Source: Roseomonas rosulenta (GTDB lineage Bacteria > Pseudomonadota > Alphaproteobacteria > Acetobacterales > Acetobacteraceae). Taken from it: DNA of 64,000 bases. A model generated the notes under the pieces. It was not told where the DNA came from. It did not search any database and saw nothing but the letters and a program-made list of their open reading frames with translations. This document shows positions 1 through 6,958 of this stretch, one piece after another (position 1 is the stretch's first letter; each line of letters opens with the position of its first letter). A program made the translations under genes and the position numbers. Location: the NCBI RefSeq assembly GCF_016106005.1, contig NZ_JACADR010000002.1:22359-86358 (forward strand), written 5' to 3'.

Positions 1-42
1 CGGCTTGCCCTGCTCGAACAGGATGGCGGCCTTCATGCGCAT
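1..42 (-). CDS. Zn-type MDR alcohol dehydrogenase, N-terminal fragment
   Basis: Only the first 14 codons are inside the window. They read MRMKAAILFEQGKP, the usual opening of zinc-dependent medium-chain dehydrogenases/reductases, in which a short beta strand precedes the GroES-like domain. Two in-frame ATGs exist, at 42 and 36, and the sequence does not decide between them. The start lies 11 bp downstream of the stop of the DUF1028 gene on the same strand, so the two probably share a transcript. Substrate and metal ligands lie outside the window, so the family call rests on the N-terminus alone. Confidence 0.55.
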   Translation of the reverse strand, partial: MRMKAAILFEQGKP

Positions 43-53
43 GGGGCGTGTCC

Positions 54-710
54 TCAGATGATCGGCGCGTCGTCGGGATCGACCGCACGTCGCACGAAGC
101 CGTCGGCGAGCGGTGCGTATTCCTCCCACAGCCGCCGCAGCGCGGGCAGCGGCGCGGGGTCCTTGTCGATGCGCAGGTCGACATAGGGGAAGCATTCCCG
201 GTCCACCACGACCAGGCAGGCGGAGGTTACGTCGCCATGCTCGCCGCCCGCCGCCTCGCCCGCCTCCAGGGCACGCATCAGACGTTCGGCCAATGGCTGG
301 CCGGACGCAGCGAGGAAGGCCGCCGCCATCGCCGGCGCCACATCCTCGTTCGCCAGGATGTTCCCCAGCGCGACGACATCGACGCCATGCGCCACGCTGC
401 GCGCCGGCTTCACATTGGCACCGTCGAAATGCGCGGTCGCGCCGGTTCGGTCCATCACCGCCACCTGGCGCCAGCGATGATGCGGCGTGGAGGCCACCAG
501 CGCGTCGATCGCCTCGCGCGCCGAACAGCCTGACCGCAGCAGGTCGAGCCCGCGCGGCCCCAGCCGCGGATCGGTACGGTGCTGCGTCAGCACGCCGCCC
601 ACCCCCGCCGCGAGGAAGGGCACGCGCGTGCCCACCGCGATGGAGGATGTCGTCACCGCCGCGCCGAACTGCCCCGTCCGCGCGCATCGCCCGAGAAGCG
701 AGAAGGTCAT
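54..710 (-). CDS. DUF1028 family protein
   Basis: This gene encodes 218 residues. The start MTFSLLGRCARTGQFG, the phrase AVTTSSIAVGTRVPF and the later GNILANEDV are characteristic of the DUF1028 family, whose members have an Ntn-hydrolase-like look but no firmly established reaction. I chose ATG 710 because GGAAAGGG lies at a suitable distance upstream; a much longer in-frame extension runs antisense into the next gene and is not credible. It is probably co-transcribed with the MDR dehydrogenase that follows 11 bp later and is divergent from the solute-binding protein gene. Such proteins often sit beside peptide or amide catabolic genes, but a role here is inference. Confidence 0.8.
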   Translation of the reverse strand: MTFSLLGRCARTGQFGAAVTTSSIAVGTRVPFLAAGVGGVLTQHRTDPRLGPRGLDLLRSGCSAREAIDALVASTPHHRWRQVAVMDRTGATAHFDGANVKPARSVAHGVDVVALGNILANEDVAPAMAAAFLAASGQPLAERLMRALEAGEAAGGEHGDVTSACLVVVDRECFPYVDLRIDKDPAPLPALRRLWEEYAPLADGFVRRAVDPDDAPII

Positions 711-830
711 GCCGACCCTTTCCAGGAACCGGCCGCATTGAAGGCCGCCGCGCCGCACCCGTCCAGCCACCCGCGATGGACAAGCCGCGCGCCGCTGCCA
801 TGATGCCGCCACCGCACCAGGGAGGACGCC

Positions 831-2420
831 ATGTCCAGGCGCAGCTTCACCCTCATCGCGGCCGCCGCGGCGCTGTTCGCGACGGCCACGCCCGCACCCG
901 CGCAGCAGCCCGCGCCCCAGGGCACGCTGCGCATCGTGCTCGTGAACATGCTGGCGAGCCTCGACCCTGTGCTCTCGACCGCCGCCTTCGTGCGCAACCA
1001 TGGCTTCATGGTCTACGACCAGCTCTACGCCTTCGACAGCCAGGGCGAGGCGCGCCCGCAGATGGTTGAGCGCCACGAGGTCTCGGCCGATGGCATGACC
1101 TATCGGTTCACCCTGCGCGAGGGCCTGGCCTTCCACGACGGCCAGCCGGTGCGCGCTGCCGATGCGGTCGCCTCGATCCGCCGCTGGGGCCAGCGCGACA
1201 TCGCCGGGCGTGCGCTGCTCGCCGCCACCGCGGCGCTGGAGGTCGTGGACGACCGCACCTTCACGCTCCGCCTGTCGCGCCCCTTCGGCCTGGTGATCGA
1301 GGCCCTGGCGCGCCCGACGGCTAGCGCGCTGTTCGTGATGCCGGAACGCATCGCCGCGACGCCGGCCACCACCGCGATCACGGACGCTACCGGCTCCGGC
1401 CCCTTCATCTTCCGCGCGCAGGACTTCCTGCCGGGCGAGCGTGCCGTCTACACGCGCAACCCCGCCTACCGCCCGCGCAGCGAGCCGGCGGACGGGCTGG
1501 CGGGCGGCAAGGTCGTGCAGCTCGAGCGCGTCGAATGGCTCGGCATCGCCGACCCCGCCACCGCGGCGGCTGCACTGCAATCGGGCGAGATCGACTTCAT
1601 CGAGCAGCCCAGCCCGGACGTGCTGCCGGTGCTAGCGCGCAACCGCAACATCCGCACCTTCGCGCTGAACCCAATCGGCTCCGTGGTCTGGCTGCGGCCG
1701 AACCACCAGATCCCGCCCTTCAACAACCCGCAGGCGCGCCGCGCCCTGCTCTACCTGGTGAACCAGCAGGAGAACCTGCAGGCGATCGGCGTGCCACCCT
1801 CCGAGCAGGTGCCTTATTGCCCGGCCTACTTCCTCTGCGGCACGCCGCTCGAAAGCAGCGCCGGCGCCGAGGGGCTGCGCGAGATCGATGTCGAGCGCGC
1901 CCGCGCCCTGCTGCGCGAGGCCGGCTACAATGGCGAGCGCGTGGTCTTCCTCAACGCCACCGACTCGCCCATCAACAATGCTGTCACCCTCACCATGGCG
2001 GCCAACATGCGCCGCGCCGGCCTCAACATGGACGTGGTGGCAATGGACTGGGCGACGCTGACGCAGCGGCGCAACCGGCGCGAACCGATCGAGCAGGGCG
2101 GCTGGAACCTGTTCGTGACGGTGGCGAACGTGCTCGATGCGCAGAACCCGCTGGTGAACCTCTATCTCGGCTCGCCCTGCGAGGGCGGTCTCGCCGGCTG
2201 GCCCTGCGATGCCGAGCTCGAACGCCTTCGCGCCGCCTGGTGGGAGGAACCCGACCCCGCGAAGCGACGCCAGGTGCTGGAACAGGTGCATGCCCGCGCC
2301 TATGCGGTACTGCCCTACATCAATGGCGGGCAGTTCCGCGTACTGGCGGCGCATCGGGCCAATGTCGAGGGCCTGCGCCCGACCACCATCCCGGTCTTCT
2401 GGGGTGTGACCAAGCGGTGA
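831..2420 (+). CDS. ABC transporter substrate-binding protein, family 5 (peptide/nickel type)
   Basis: A 529-residue extracytoplasmic solute-binding protein of the DppA/OppA family. Residues 1-25 form a signal peptide (RR followed by a hydrophobic Ala-rich stretch ending APAQ). Family hallmarks include AFVRNHGFMVYDQLYAFD, LREGLAFHDGQPVRAADAV and the C-terminal ALLREAGYNGERV. Length is normal. GGGAGG stands before ATG 831. No permease or ATPase gene adjoins it, so it must use a transporter encoded elsewhere, perhaps the 11826-18752 importer. The stop codon overlaps the start of the CnbZ-like gene in GTGA, so the two are translated together. The ligand is unknown. Confidence 0.9.
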   Translation: MSRRSFTLIAAAAALFATATPAPAQQPAPQGTLRIVLVNMLASLDPVLSTAAFVRNHGFMVYDQLYAFDSQGEARPQMVERHEVSADGMTYRFTLREGLAFHDGQPVRAADAVASIRRWGQRDIAGRALLAATAALEVVDDRTFTLRLSRPFGLVIEALARPTASALFVMPERIAATPATTAITDATGSGPFIFRAQDFLPGERAVYTRNPAYRPRSEPADGLAGGKVVQLERVEWLGIADPATAAAALQSGEIDFIEQPSPDVLPVLARNRNIRTFALNPIGSVVWLRPNHQIPPFNNPQARRALLYLVNQQENLQAIGVPPSEQVPYCPAYFLCGTPLESSAGAEGLREIDVERARALLREAGYNGERVVFLNATDSPINNAVTLTMAANMRRAGLNMDVVAMDWATLTQRRNRREPIEQGGWNLFVTVANVLDAQNPLVNLYLGSPCEGGLAGWPCDAELERLRAAWWEEPDPAKRRQVLEQVHARAYAVLPYINGGQFRVLAAHRANVEGLRPTTIPVFWGVTKR

Positions 2421-3169
2421 CCACCATCGCCATCCCCGAGGCCGGCTACCGCTTCATCCCGGCGGTCATGCAGTATTCCGGCGGCGTCGCCGCGCTGCCC
2501 GGCTTCCGGCTGGAACGCGCCCGTTTCGCCGAACCCGTGCCGATGGCGGAGGGCTGGCGGCGCATCGCGGCGCATCTCTCGGCCCTCGGTCGCCCGTTGA
2601 CCGCCTTCGCGGCGTGCGAACTGCGCTCGCCCGCACCCTTCACCGAGGCCGGCTTCGCGACCTTCAACGCCGGCTATGCGAAGGTGCTCGGCGAATGGGG
2701 CGTGCTGCGAGACGGCGCGAATCCCGTCGCGCGCAGCAATGTCTGCCCGCGCCACGCACCGCCTGCCGAGCCCTGCTTCCATGCCTTCGTCTACACCCTG
2801 CGCGACGCTGGCGCCGCGCCGTCCTTCGCGGTCGCCGGCAGCGGGGAATCCGTCGAGGGCAAGGGCAGCTATCGCGACAACACCGTCGCCTATGGCGACA
2901 CCTCGCCCGCCGGCATGCTGCAGAAGGGCCTGTGGGTGCTGGGCGAGATGGAACGCCGTATGGGCCTGCTCGGCCATGGCTGGGCCGACACCACCGGCGT
3001 GCAGGCCTACACCATCCACCCGCTGCCGTCGGTGCTGACCGAGGCCATCGTCACGCGCGGCGCCGCGCGCCACGGCCTCACCTGGCAGGATTGCCGCCCG
3101 CCGGTCGAGGGCCTGGAGTTCGAGATGGATTGCCGCGGCATCGGGCGGGAGATCGTCCTGCCCGGGTGA
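2417..3169 (+). CDS. CnbZ-like 2-aminomuconate deaminase family protein
   Basis: A 250-residue soluble protein starting at GTG 2417, which overlaps the preceding TGA by four bases. The segments RFIPAVMQYSGGVAALPGF, CELRSPAPFTEAGF, NPVARSNVCP, VEGKGSYRDN and EFEMDCRG match what I recall of the 2-amino-5-chloromuconate deaminase CnbZ family, a distant relative of the RidA/YjgF deaminases. Characterised CnbZ hydrolyses the amino group of 2-aminomuconates during nitroaromatic ring-cleavage catabolism. No other genes of such a pathway are nearby, so this member may act on a different enamine or simply on reactive amino-acid intermediates. Coupling to a solute-binding protein hints at catabolism of an imported nitrogen compound. 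Confidence 0.6.
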   Translation: MTTIAIPEAGYRFIPAVMQYSGGVAALPGFRLERARFAEPVPMAEGWRRIAAHLSALGRPLTAFAACELRSPAPFTEAGFATFNAGYAKVLGEWGVLRDGANPVARSNVCPRHAPPAEPCFHAFVYTLRDAGAAPSFAVAGSGESVEGKGSYRDNTVAYGDTSPAGMLQKGLWVLGEMERRMGLLGHGWADTTGVQAYTIHPLPSVLTEAIVTRGAARHGLTWQDCRPPVEGLEFEMDCRGIGREIVLPG

Positions 3170-3258
3170 TGCCTTTGCGTGCCCTCAGGCGACGAGCGCA
3201 GCCCAACCGAGGCGCCTGGCTACGCCCGACGAGCGGCGGCGGCCAGTCGGGCGATCCG

Positions 3259-3278
3259 CCCGCCGGGCGGCCGGCGGG
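3259..3278. terminator. GC-rich hairpin between convergent genes
   Basis: A perfect 7-bp inverted repeat, CCCGCCG and CGGCGGG, encloses a 6-base loop. It lies in the 135-bp space between the 3' ends of the CnbZ-like gene and the SDR gene. It has no T-tract, so it may act as a rho-assisted bidirectional terminator or a 3'-end stabiliser. Confidence 0.4.
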
Positions 3279-3304
3279 AGGTTCCAACCCGGCCTCGGCA
3301 TCCC

Positions 3305-4078
3305 CTACGGCTGCATGTGGCTGCCGCCATCCTCCAGCCAGTTCTGCCCGGTGATGAAGGACGCGCCCTCCGACAGCAGGAAGCAGATCAGCGGCGCCAC
3401 TTCCGCCGGCGCGGCGATACGCCCGAGCGGAATGCGCGACATGGTCTGCTCGCGGAAGCGCTCGGAACGGATCACCTCGGTCATCGGCGTCTCCACCGTG
3501 CCGAAGCCCACGGAGTTCACGCGGATGCCGTAGCGCGCCCATTCGCGCGCCGCCGTCATCGTGATGCCATACAGCCCCGCCTTCGCGGCCGAATAGTTCA
3601 CCTGCCCGATCGACCCGCGCTTGCCCGCGGTGGAGGAGATGTTGACGATCGCCCCCGGCCGCGCGTCGCCGGCCTTGGCGCGCGCGATCATGTGCCGCCC
3701 CACCGCCTGCTGCATCAGGTGGCAGGCGGTCAGGTTCACGTCGATCACCGCCTGCCACTGCGGCAGCGTCATCTTCTCGATCATCGCCGGGCGCGTGATG
3801 CCGGCATTGTTGACCAGACCGTGCACCGCGCCGAAGCGCGCGACCGCGTCATCGACGATGCGCGCGCAGACCGCCTCGTCCGTCACGTCGCCCTGGATCG
3901 CCAGCGTGCGCTCGCCGGCGAGTGCCGACGACACCGCGGCGAAGGTCTCCGGGTTGCGCTCCACCATCACCAGGTTACCGCCGAGTTCCAGCACCAGTTC
4001 GGAGATGGCGCGGCCGATCCCCTGCCCCGTGCCGGTCACGACAATCGTGCGACCGGTCAATTCCATCGGATTGCGCAT
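3305..4078 (-). CDS. SDR family oxidoreductase
   Basis: A 257-residue classical short-chain dehydrogenase/reductase. The NAD(P)-binding motif TGTGQGIG is at residues 15-22, NNAG at 90-93, the catalytic Ser in NISST near 148-149, and the YxxxK pair at Tyr162 and Lys166. Residues at the end of beta-2 (VERN, about 39-42) include no Arg/Lys pair typical of strict NADPH users, so NAD is plausible. ATG 4078 follows GGGAAGGGAAC. The gene lies 63 bp downstream of the ketopantoate-reductase-like gene on the same strand. Such enzymes interconvert a secondary alcohol and ketone; the substrate cannot be read from sequence. Confidence 0.9.
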   Translation of the reverse strand: MRNPMELTGRTIVVTGTGQGIGRAISELVLELGGNLVMVERNPETFAAVSSALAGERTLAIQGDVTDEAVCARIVDDAVARFGAVHGLVNNAGITRPAMIEKMTLPQWQAVIDVNLTACHLMQQAVGRHMIARAKAGDARPGAIVNISSTAGKRGSIGQVNYSAAKAGLYGITMTAAREWARYGIRVNSVGFGTVETPMTEVIRSERFREQTMSRIPLGRIAAPAEVAPLICFLLSEGASFITGQNWLEDGGSHMQP

Positions 4079-4141
4079 GGCGTTCCCTTCCCCTGATCTC
4101 GTTGCCGGGAAGGGTCGCGCGGGGAGCGCCGCCCGGCAAGG

Positions 4142-5206
4142 TCAGTTCAGCCGGAGGCCCCGGATCAGATCGGGCGAGGCCGTGACCTCGCCGCGCTCGA
4201 CACGCTTCACGATCTCCGTCAGCGCGGCGTTGGCGCGGGCCGCGAGGCCGATCTCGGCGCCGCGCGCCACCACGAAGCCGTTGAGAAACTCGATCTCCGT
4301 CCGCCGCCCCTTCACCATGTCCTGGCCCATCGAGGCGCGATGCGCGCCGCCACCGGGCTTCTGCGTGTCCGCCATGCGCTGCGCGTCATAGGCGCGGCGC
4401 GCCGCGTCATCGCCCTCGCCGGCGCGGGCGATGATCTCGGGGTCGAGGTGCAGGATCTCCTCGAGGTCGTAGCCCAGCGCCTGGCCGACGCGGATCGCCT
4501 CGGACCCCAGCCGCGCGGCGAAGGCGCGGATCGCGTCATCCGCCGTCGCCTCCTTCGCCACCAGCCCGGTCGCGGCGGCGATGCCGTTGCCCATCACGTT
4601 CGCCACCAGCTTCGACCAGCGCTCGCCCCACAGGTTCGTCGTGGTCAGGGCGGAATCCGACAGCGCCAGCAGCGACGTGATGTATTCGGCGCGCGGCGAG
4701 ATCCGCCCATGCGGCTCGCCCACCCGGTAGACGGTGTGCGACGCACCGGACTTGCCGGCCGCGCGCTTCACCAGCCCCGGGCCCGACAGCTCCACCGTGA
4801 TCAGCGAAGCGATGGCGCCGAGCACGCGGCCCCAGCCGACGATTCCCGCGATCACTTCCTCATTGATGCAGTTCTGCAGCGAGACGACATAGCCGGAGGG
4901 CGCGAGGTACTGCGCGATCATGGTCGTCGCCCAGGCGGTGTCGTAGGACTTCATGCAGACGAAGGCGACATCGACCGGGCGTTCCTTCGCGAAGGACTGC
5001 AACTCGGTGATATGGATCGCGCGCACCGGCACGGTGAAGGCCGGCACGTCCTTCAGGTGCTCGATGGTCAGCCCGCGGCTGCGCATCGCCTCGACGTGCT
5101 CGGGCCAGGGATCGACGAAGGTCACGTCGTGGCCGGCCTGCGCCATGTAGGCGCCGGCATAGCCGCCGACGGCGCCGGCTCCGATGATGGCGATGCGTGG
5201 CTTCAT
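4142..5206 (-). CDS. ketopantoate reductase (PanE/ApbA) family protein
   Basis: A 354-residue NADPH-dependent 2-dehydropantoate 2-reductase-like enzyme. The N-terminal Rossmann motif GAGAVGG is at residues 9-15, and the helical C-terminal domain contains the family segments LVANVMGNGIAAATGL and MGQDMVKGRRTEIEFLNGFV. The last of these, with its Gly-Arg-x-Thr-Glu-Ile core, is typical of PanE relatives. It is somewhat longer than E. coli PanE (303 residues). Alphaproteobacteria carry many PanE paralogs in catabolic clusters that reduce other 2-oxo acids, so pantothenate synthesis is not implied. An SDR gene follows on the same strand. Confidence 0.85.
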   Translation of the reverse strand: MKPRIAIIGAGAVGGYAGAYMAQAGHDVTFVDPWPEHVEAMRSRGLTIEHLKDVPAFTVPVRAIHITELQSFAKERPVDVAFVCMKSYDTAWATTMIAQYLAPSGYVVSLQNCINEEVIAGIVGWGRVLGAIASLITVELSGPGLVKRAAGKSGASHTVYRVGEPHGRISPRAEYITSLLALSDSALTTTNLWGERWSKLVANVMGNGIAAATGLVAKEATADDAIRAFAARLGSEAIRVGQALGYDLEEILHLDPEIIARAGEGDDAARRAYDAQRMADTQKPGGGAHRASMGQDMVKGRRTEIEFLNGFVVARGAEIGLAARANAALTEIVKRVERGEVTASPDLIRGLRLN

Positions 5207-5321
5207 TGGCGTTCCGTCCCGTCATTCGATCCACGTCAAGGCGCCCGCGCCCCGCATGTGGGAGGCATGTTCCGGTGAAGCCCGCCTCCCGGCAAGGGCA
5301 CACGAGGACAGGACCACGCCG

Positions 5322-5873
5322 ATGAAGACGACGGCCGCCACGCTCTATGTCTACGATCCGCAGTTCGAGGCGAACGCGAAGGCCTTCCAGGAGGAGATCG
5401 GCGGCGATTGCGCGATCCGCCCGGTGACCGGCTTCGACGACCTGGTCAAGGCGCTCGACTCCTACACCCAGGTCGGCTTCCTGGTGTTCGACACCCATGG
5501 CGAACCTGGCAAGGTCGCGCTGGCGGATGGCAGCCGGGTGGAAGGCTTCGACTTCCGGCTGCTGCGGCTGCTGCCGAAGGAGTTGCTGCGCAAGGACGCG
5601 CGCGTCCTGTTCTACGGCTGCAACATCGGCGAAGGCGCGGCCGGGGATACCTTCCTCGACGATTTCGGCCTGGCGGCCTTCCGCGGCAAGGGCGGCACCG
5701 CCGGCGCCAGCACCGTGACCAACTTCTCCCTCTCGCTCGGTCCGCTCGGCTCGGTCGAGACATGGATGGAACTCGAGAGCCCCTTCGCTGCCCGGCTCAA
5801 GGTGGCGCGCTTCAACGAGGCCGGCACGCGCGAGGCGAGCATGAGCGTCGATCGCTGGGGCAACCGGGACTGA
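5322..5873 (+). CDS. caspase-fold (DUF4347-like) small protein
   Basis: A 183-residue protein of unknown function, started at ATG 5322 after GAGGACAGG. A hydrophobic strand leads into FDTHGEPGKVALADG with His59-Gly60, and a second strand leads into ARVLFYGCNIGEG with Cys100. This spacing and context match the His-Cys dyad of caspase-like/DUF4347 domains, which elsewhere are parts of large surface proteins. Here the domain stands alone, with no signal peptide or membrane segment, so a cytoplasmic location is expected. After the Cys the chain continues with AGDTFLDDFG and TAGASTVTNF, again as in DUF4347. Neighbours on both sides are unrelated oxidoreductases on the opposite strand. Peptidase activity is inference from the dyad. 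Confidence 0.7.
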   Translation: MKTTAATLYVYDPQFEANAKAFQEEIGGDCAIRPVTGFDDLVKALDSYTQVGFLVFDTHGEPGKVALADGSRVEGFDFRLLRLLPKELLRKDARVLFYGCNIGEGAAGDTFLDDFGLAAFRGKGGTAGASTVTNFSLSLGPLGSVETWMELESPFAARLKVARFNEAGTREASMSVDRWGNRD

Positions 5874-5889
5874 CGCGCGCCGCCCAGCC

Positions 5890-6843
5890 TCAGCCGGCGG
5901 CGATCGCCGCCTCCACCGCCAGCGCCACGGCCAGCGCGCGCCGCCCCGCCGCGCCGTCCACCGCCACCGGCGCGCCATCGAGGCAGGCGGCGACGAAGGC
6001 CGCCTGCTCGGCCTCCAGGCTGTCATGGTCGGTCCAGGTGGCGCGGTCGATGCCATGGCCCGGCATGTTCGCGACCGCCTCCGCCCCGCCGCGGCGCAGC
6101 ACCGCGAGCGAGCGGTCGAGGAAGTCCACGCTCATCTCGCCCTCGGTGCCGAGCACGCGCAAGCGGCGCTCCATCGCGAGCGACACCCGCGATGCCGTGA
6201 TCACCGCCGCCCGCCCGCCCGGGAAGCGCAGCCGCGCCACCGCGAAATCCGGCCGTTCCGAGGCCACCGCCGCGCCGACCGCCTCGATGCCCTCGGGCTC
6301 CGCCCCGGCCAGGGTCAGCACCAGGTCGATGTCGTGGATCATCAGGTCCAGAACGACCGACACATCCAGGCTGCGCGGCCGGAAGGGCGCGGCGCGCACC
6401 GCCTCGAAGGACAGGGCGCGGCCGCCCGAGGGTGCGCCAACAACGGCGCGGAAGGCGGCCGAGAAGCGCTCGATATGGCCGACCTGGAGCACCCGCCCGG
6501 CCGCGGCAGCCTGCGCGACCAGCGCATCGGCCTGCGCCAGCGTGGCCGCGATCGGCTTCTCGATGAAGACATGCCGACCGGCCGCCAGCGCCGCCTCCGC
6601 CAGGTCGAAGTGAAAACGCGTCGGCACCGCAACGATCACCGCGTCGGCGGCGGCGATCAGCGCGCCGGCCTCCATCGGCGCCGCCCCGACCTCGGCCGCC
6701 ACCGCGGCGGCGCGGGCGGGGTCGGCGTCGTGCAGCCCGACCAGGCGGATGCGCGGGTTGGCGGCGGCCTTGAGGGCGTGGAAGCGGCCGAAATGGCCGA
6801 CCCCCAGGATGCCGAGGGCGAGTCGAGGGTCCGGGGCGTTCAT
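5890..6843 (-). CDS. Gfo/Idh/MocA family oxidoreductase
   Basis: A 317-residue NAD(P)-dependent dehydrogenase. The N-terminal Rossmann motif GVGHFGRFHA is at about residues 14-23, the segment ADAVIVAVPTRFHFDLA follows, and the family signature EKP (FIEKPIAATLAQ) closes the nucleotide-binding domain. The C-terminal alpha/beta domain contains SVVLDLMIHDIDLVL with the conserved His/Asp. Members oxidise or reduce sugars, inositols and related compounds, and some serve in nucleotide-sugar synthesis next to envelope genes. It is divergent from secDF across 115 bp. No partner gene indicates the substrate. Confidence 0.88.
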   Translation of the reverse strand: MNAPDPRLALGILGVGHFGRFHALKAAANPRIRLVGLHDADPARAAAVAAEVGAAPMEAGALIAAADAVIVAVPTRFHFDLAEAALAAGRHVFIEKPIAATLAQADALVAQAAAAGRVLQVGHIERFSAAFRAVVGAPSGGRALSFEAVRAAPFRPRSLDVSVVLDLMIHDIDLVLTLAGAEPEGIEAVGAAVASERPDFAVARLRFPGGRAAVITASRVSLAMERRLRVLGTEGEMSVDFLDRSLAVLRRGGAEAVANMPGHGIDRATWTDHDSLEAEQAAFVAACLDGAPVAVDGAAGRRALAVALAVEAAIAAG

Positions 6844-6958
6844 GCCCCGCTCCTACCCCCTTCGCGGGGGCATGGAAATCCGCCCCCCGCGCGGGGTTGC
6901 ATCGCCCCTCCCCCCTCGCCATTGTCCGCCCGCTTCGAACCTGGGGTGCCGTCTGCCG

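Noticed and set aside
54..1580. A 508-codon minus-strand frame covering the DUF1028 gene and much of the solute-binding gene
   Set aside because: Only the downstream 218 codons have family features; the rest is antisense to a clear plus-strand gene and is an artefact of high GC.
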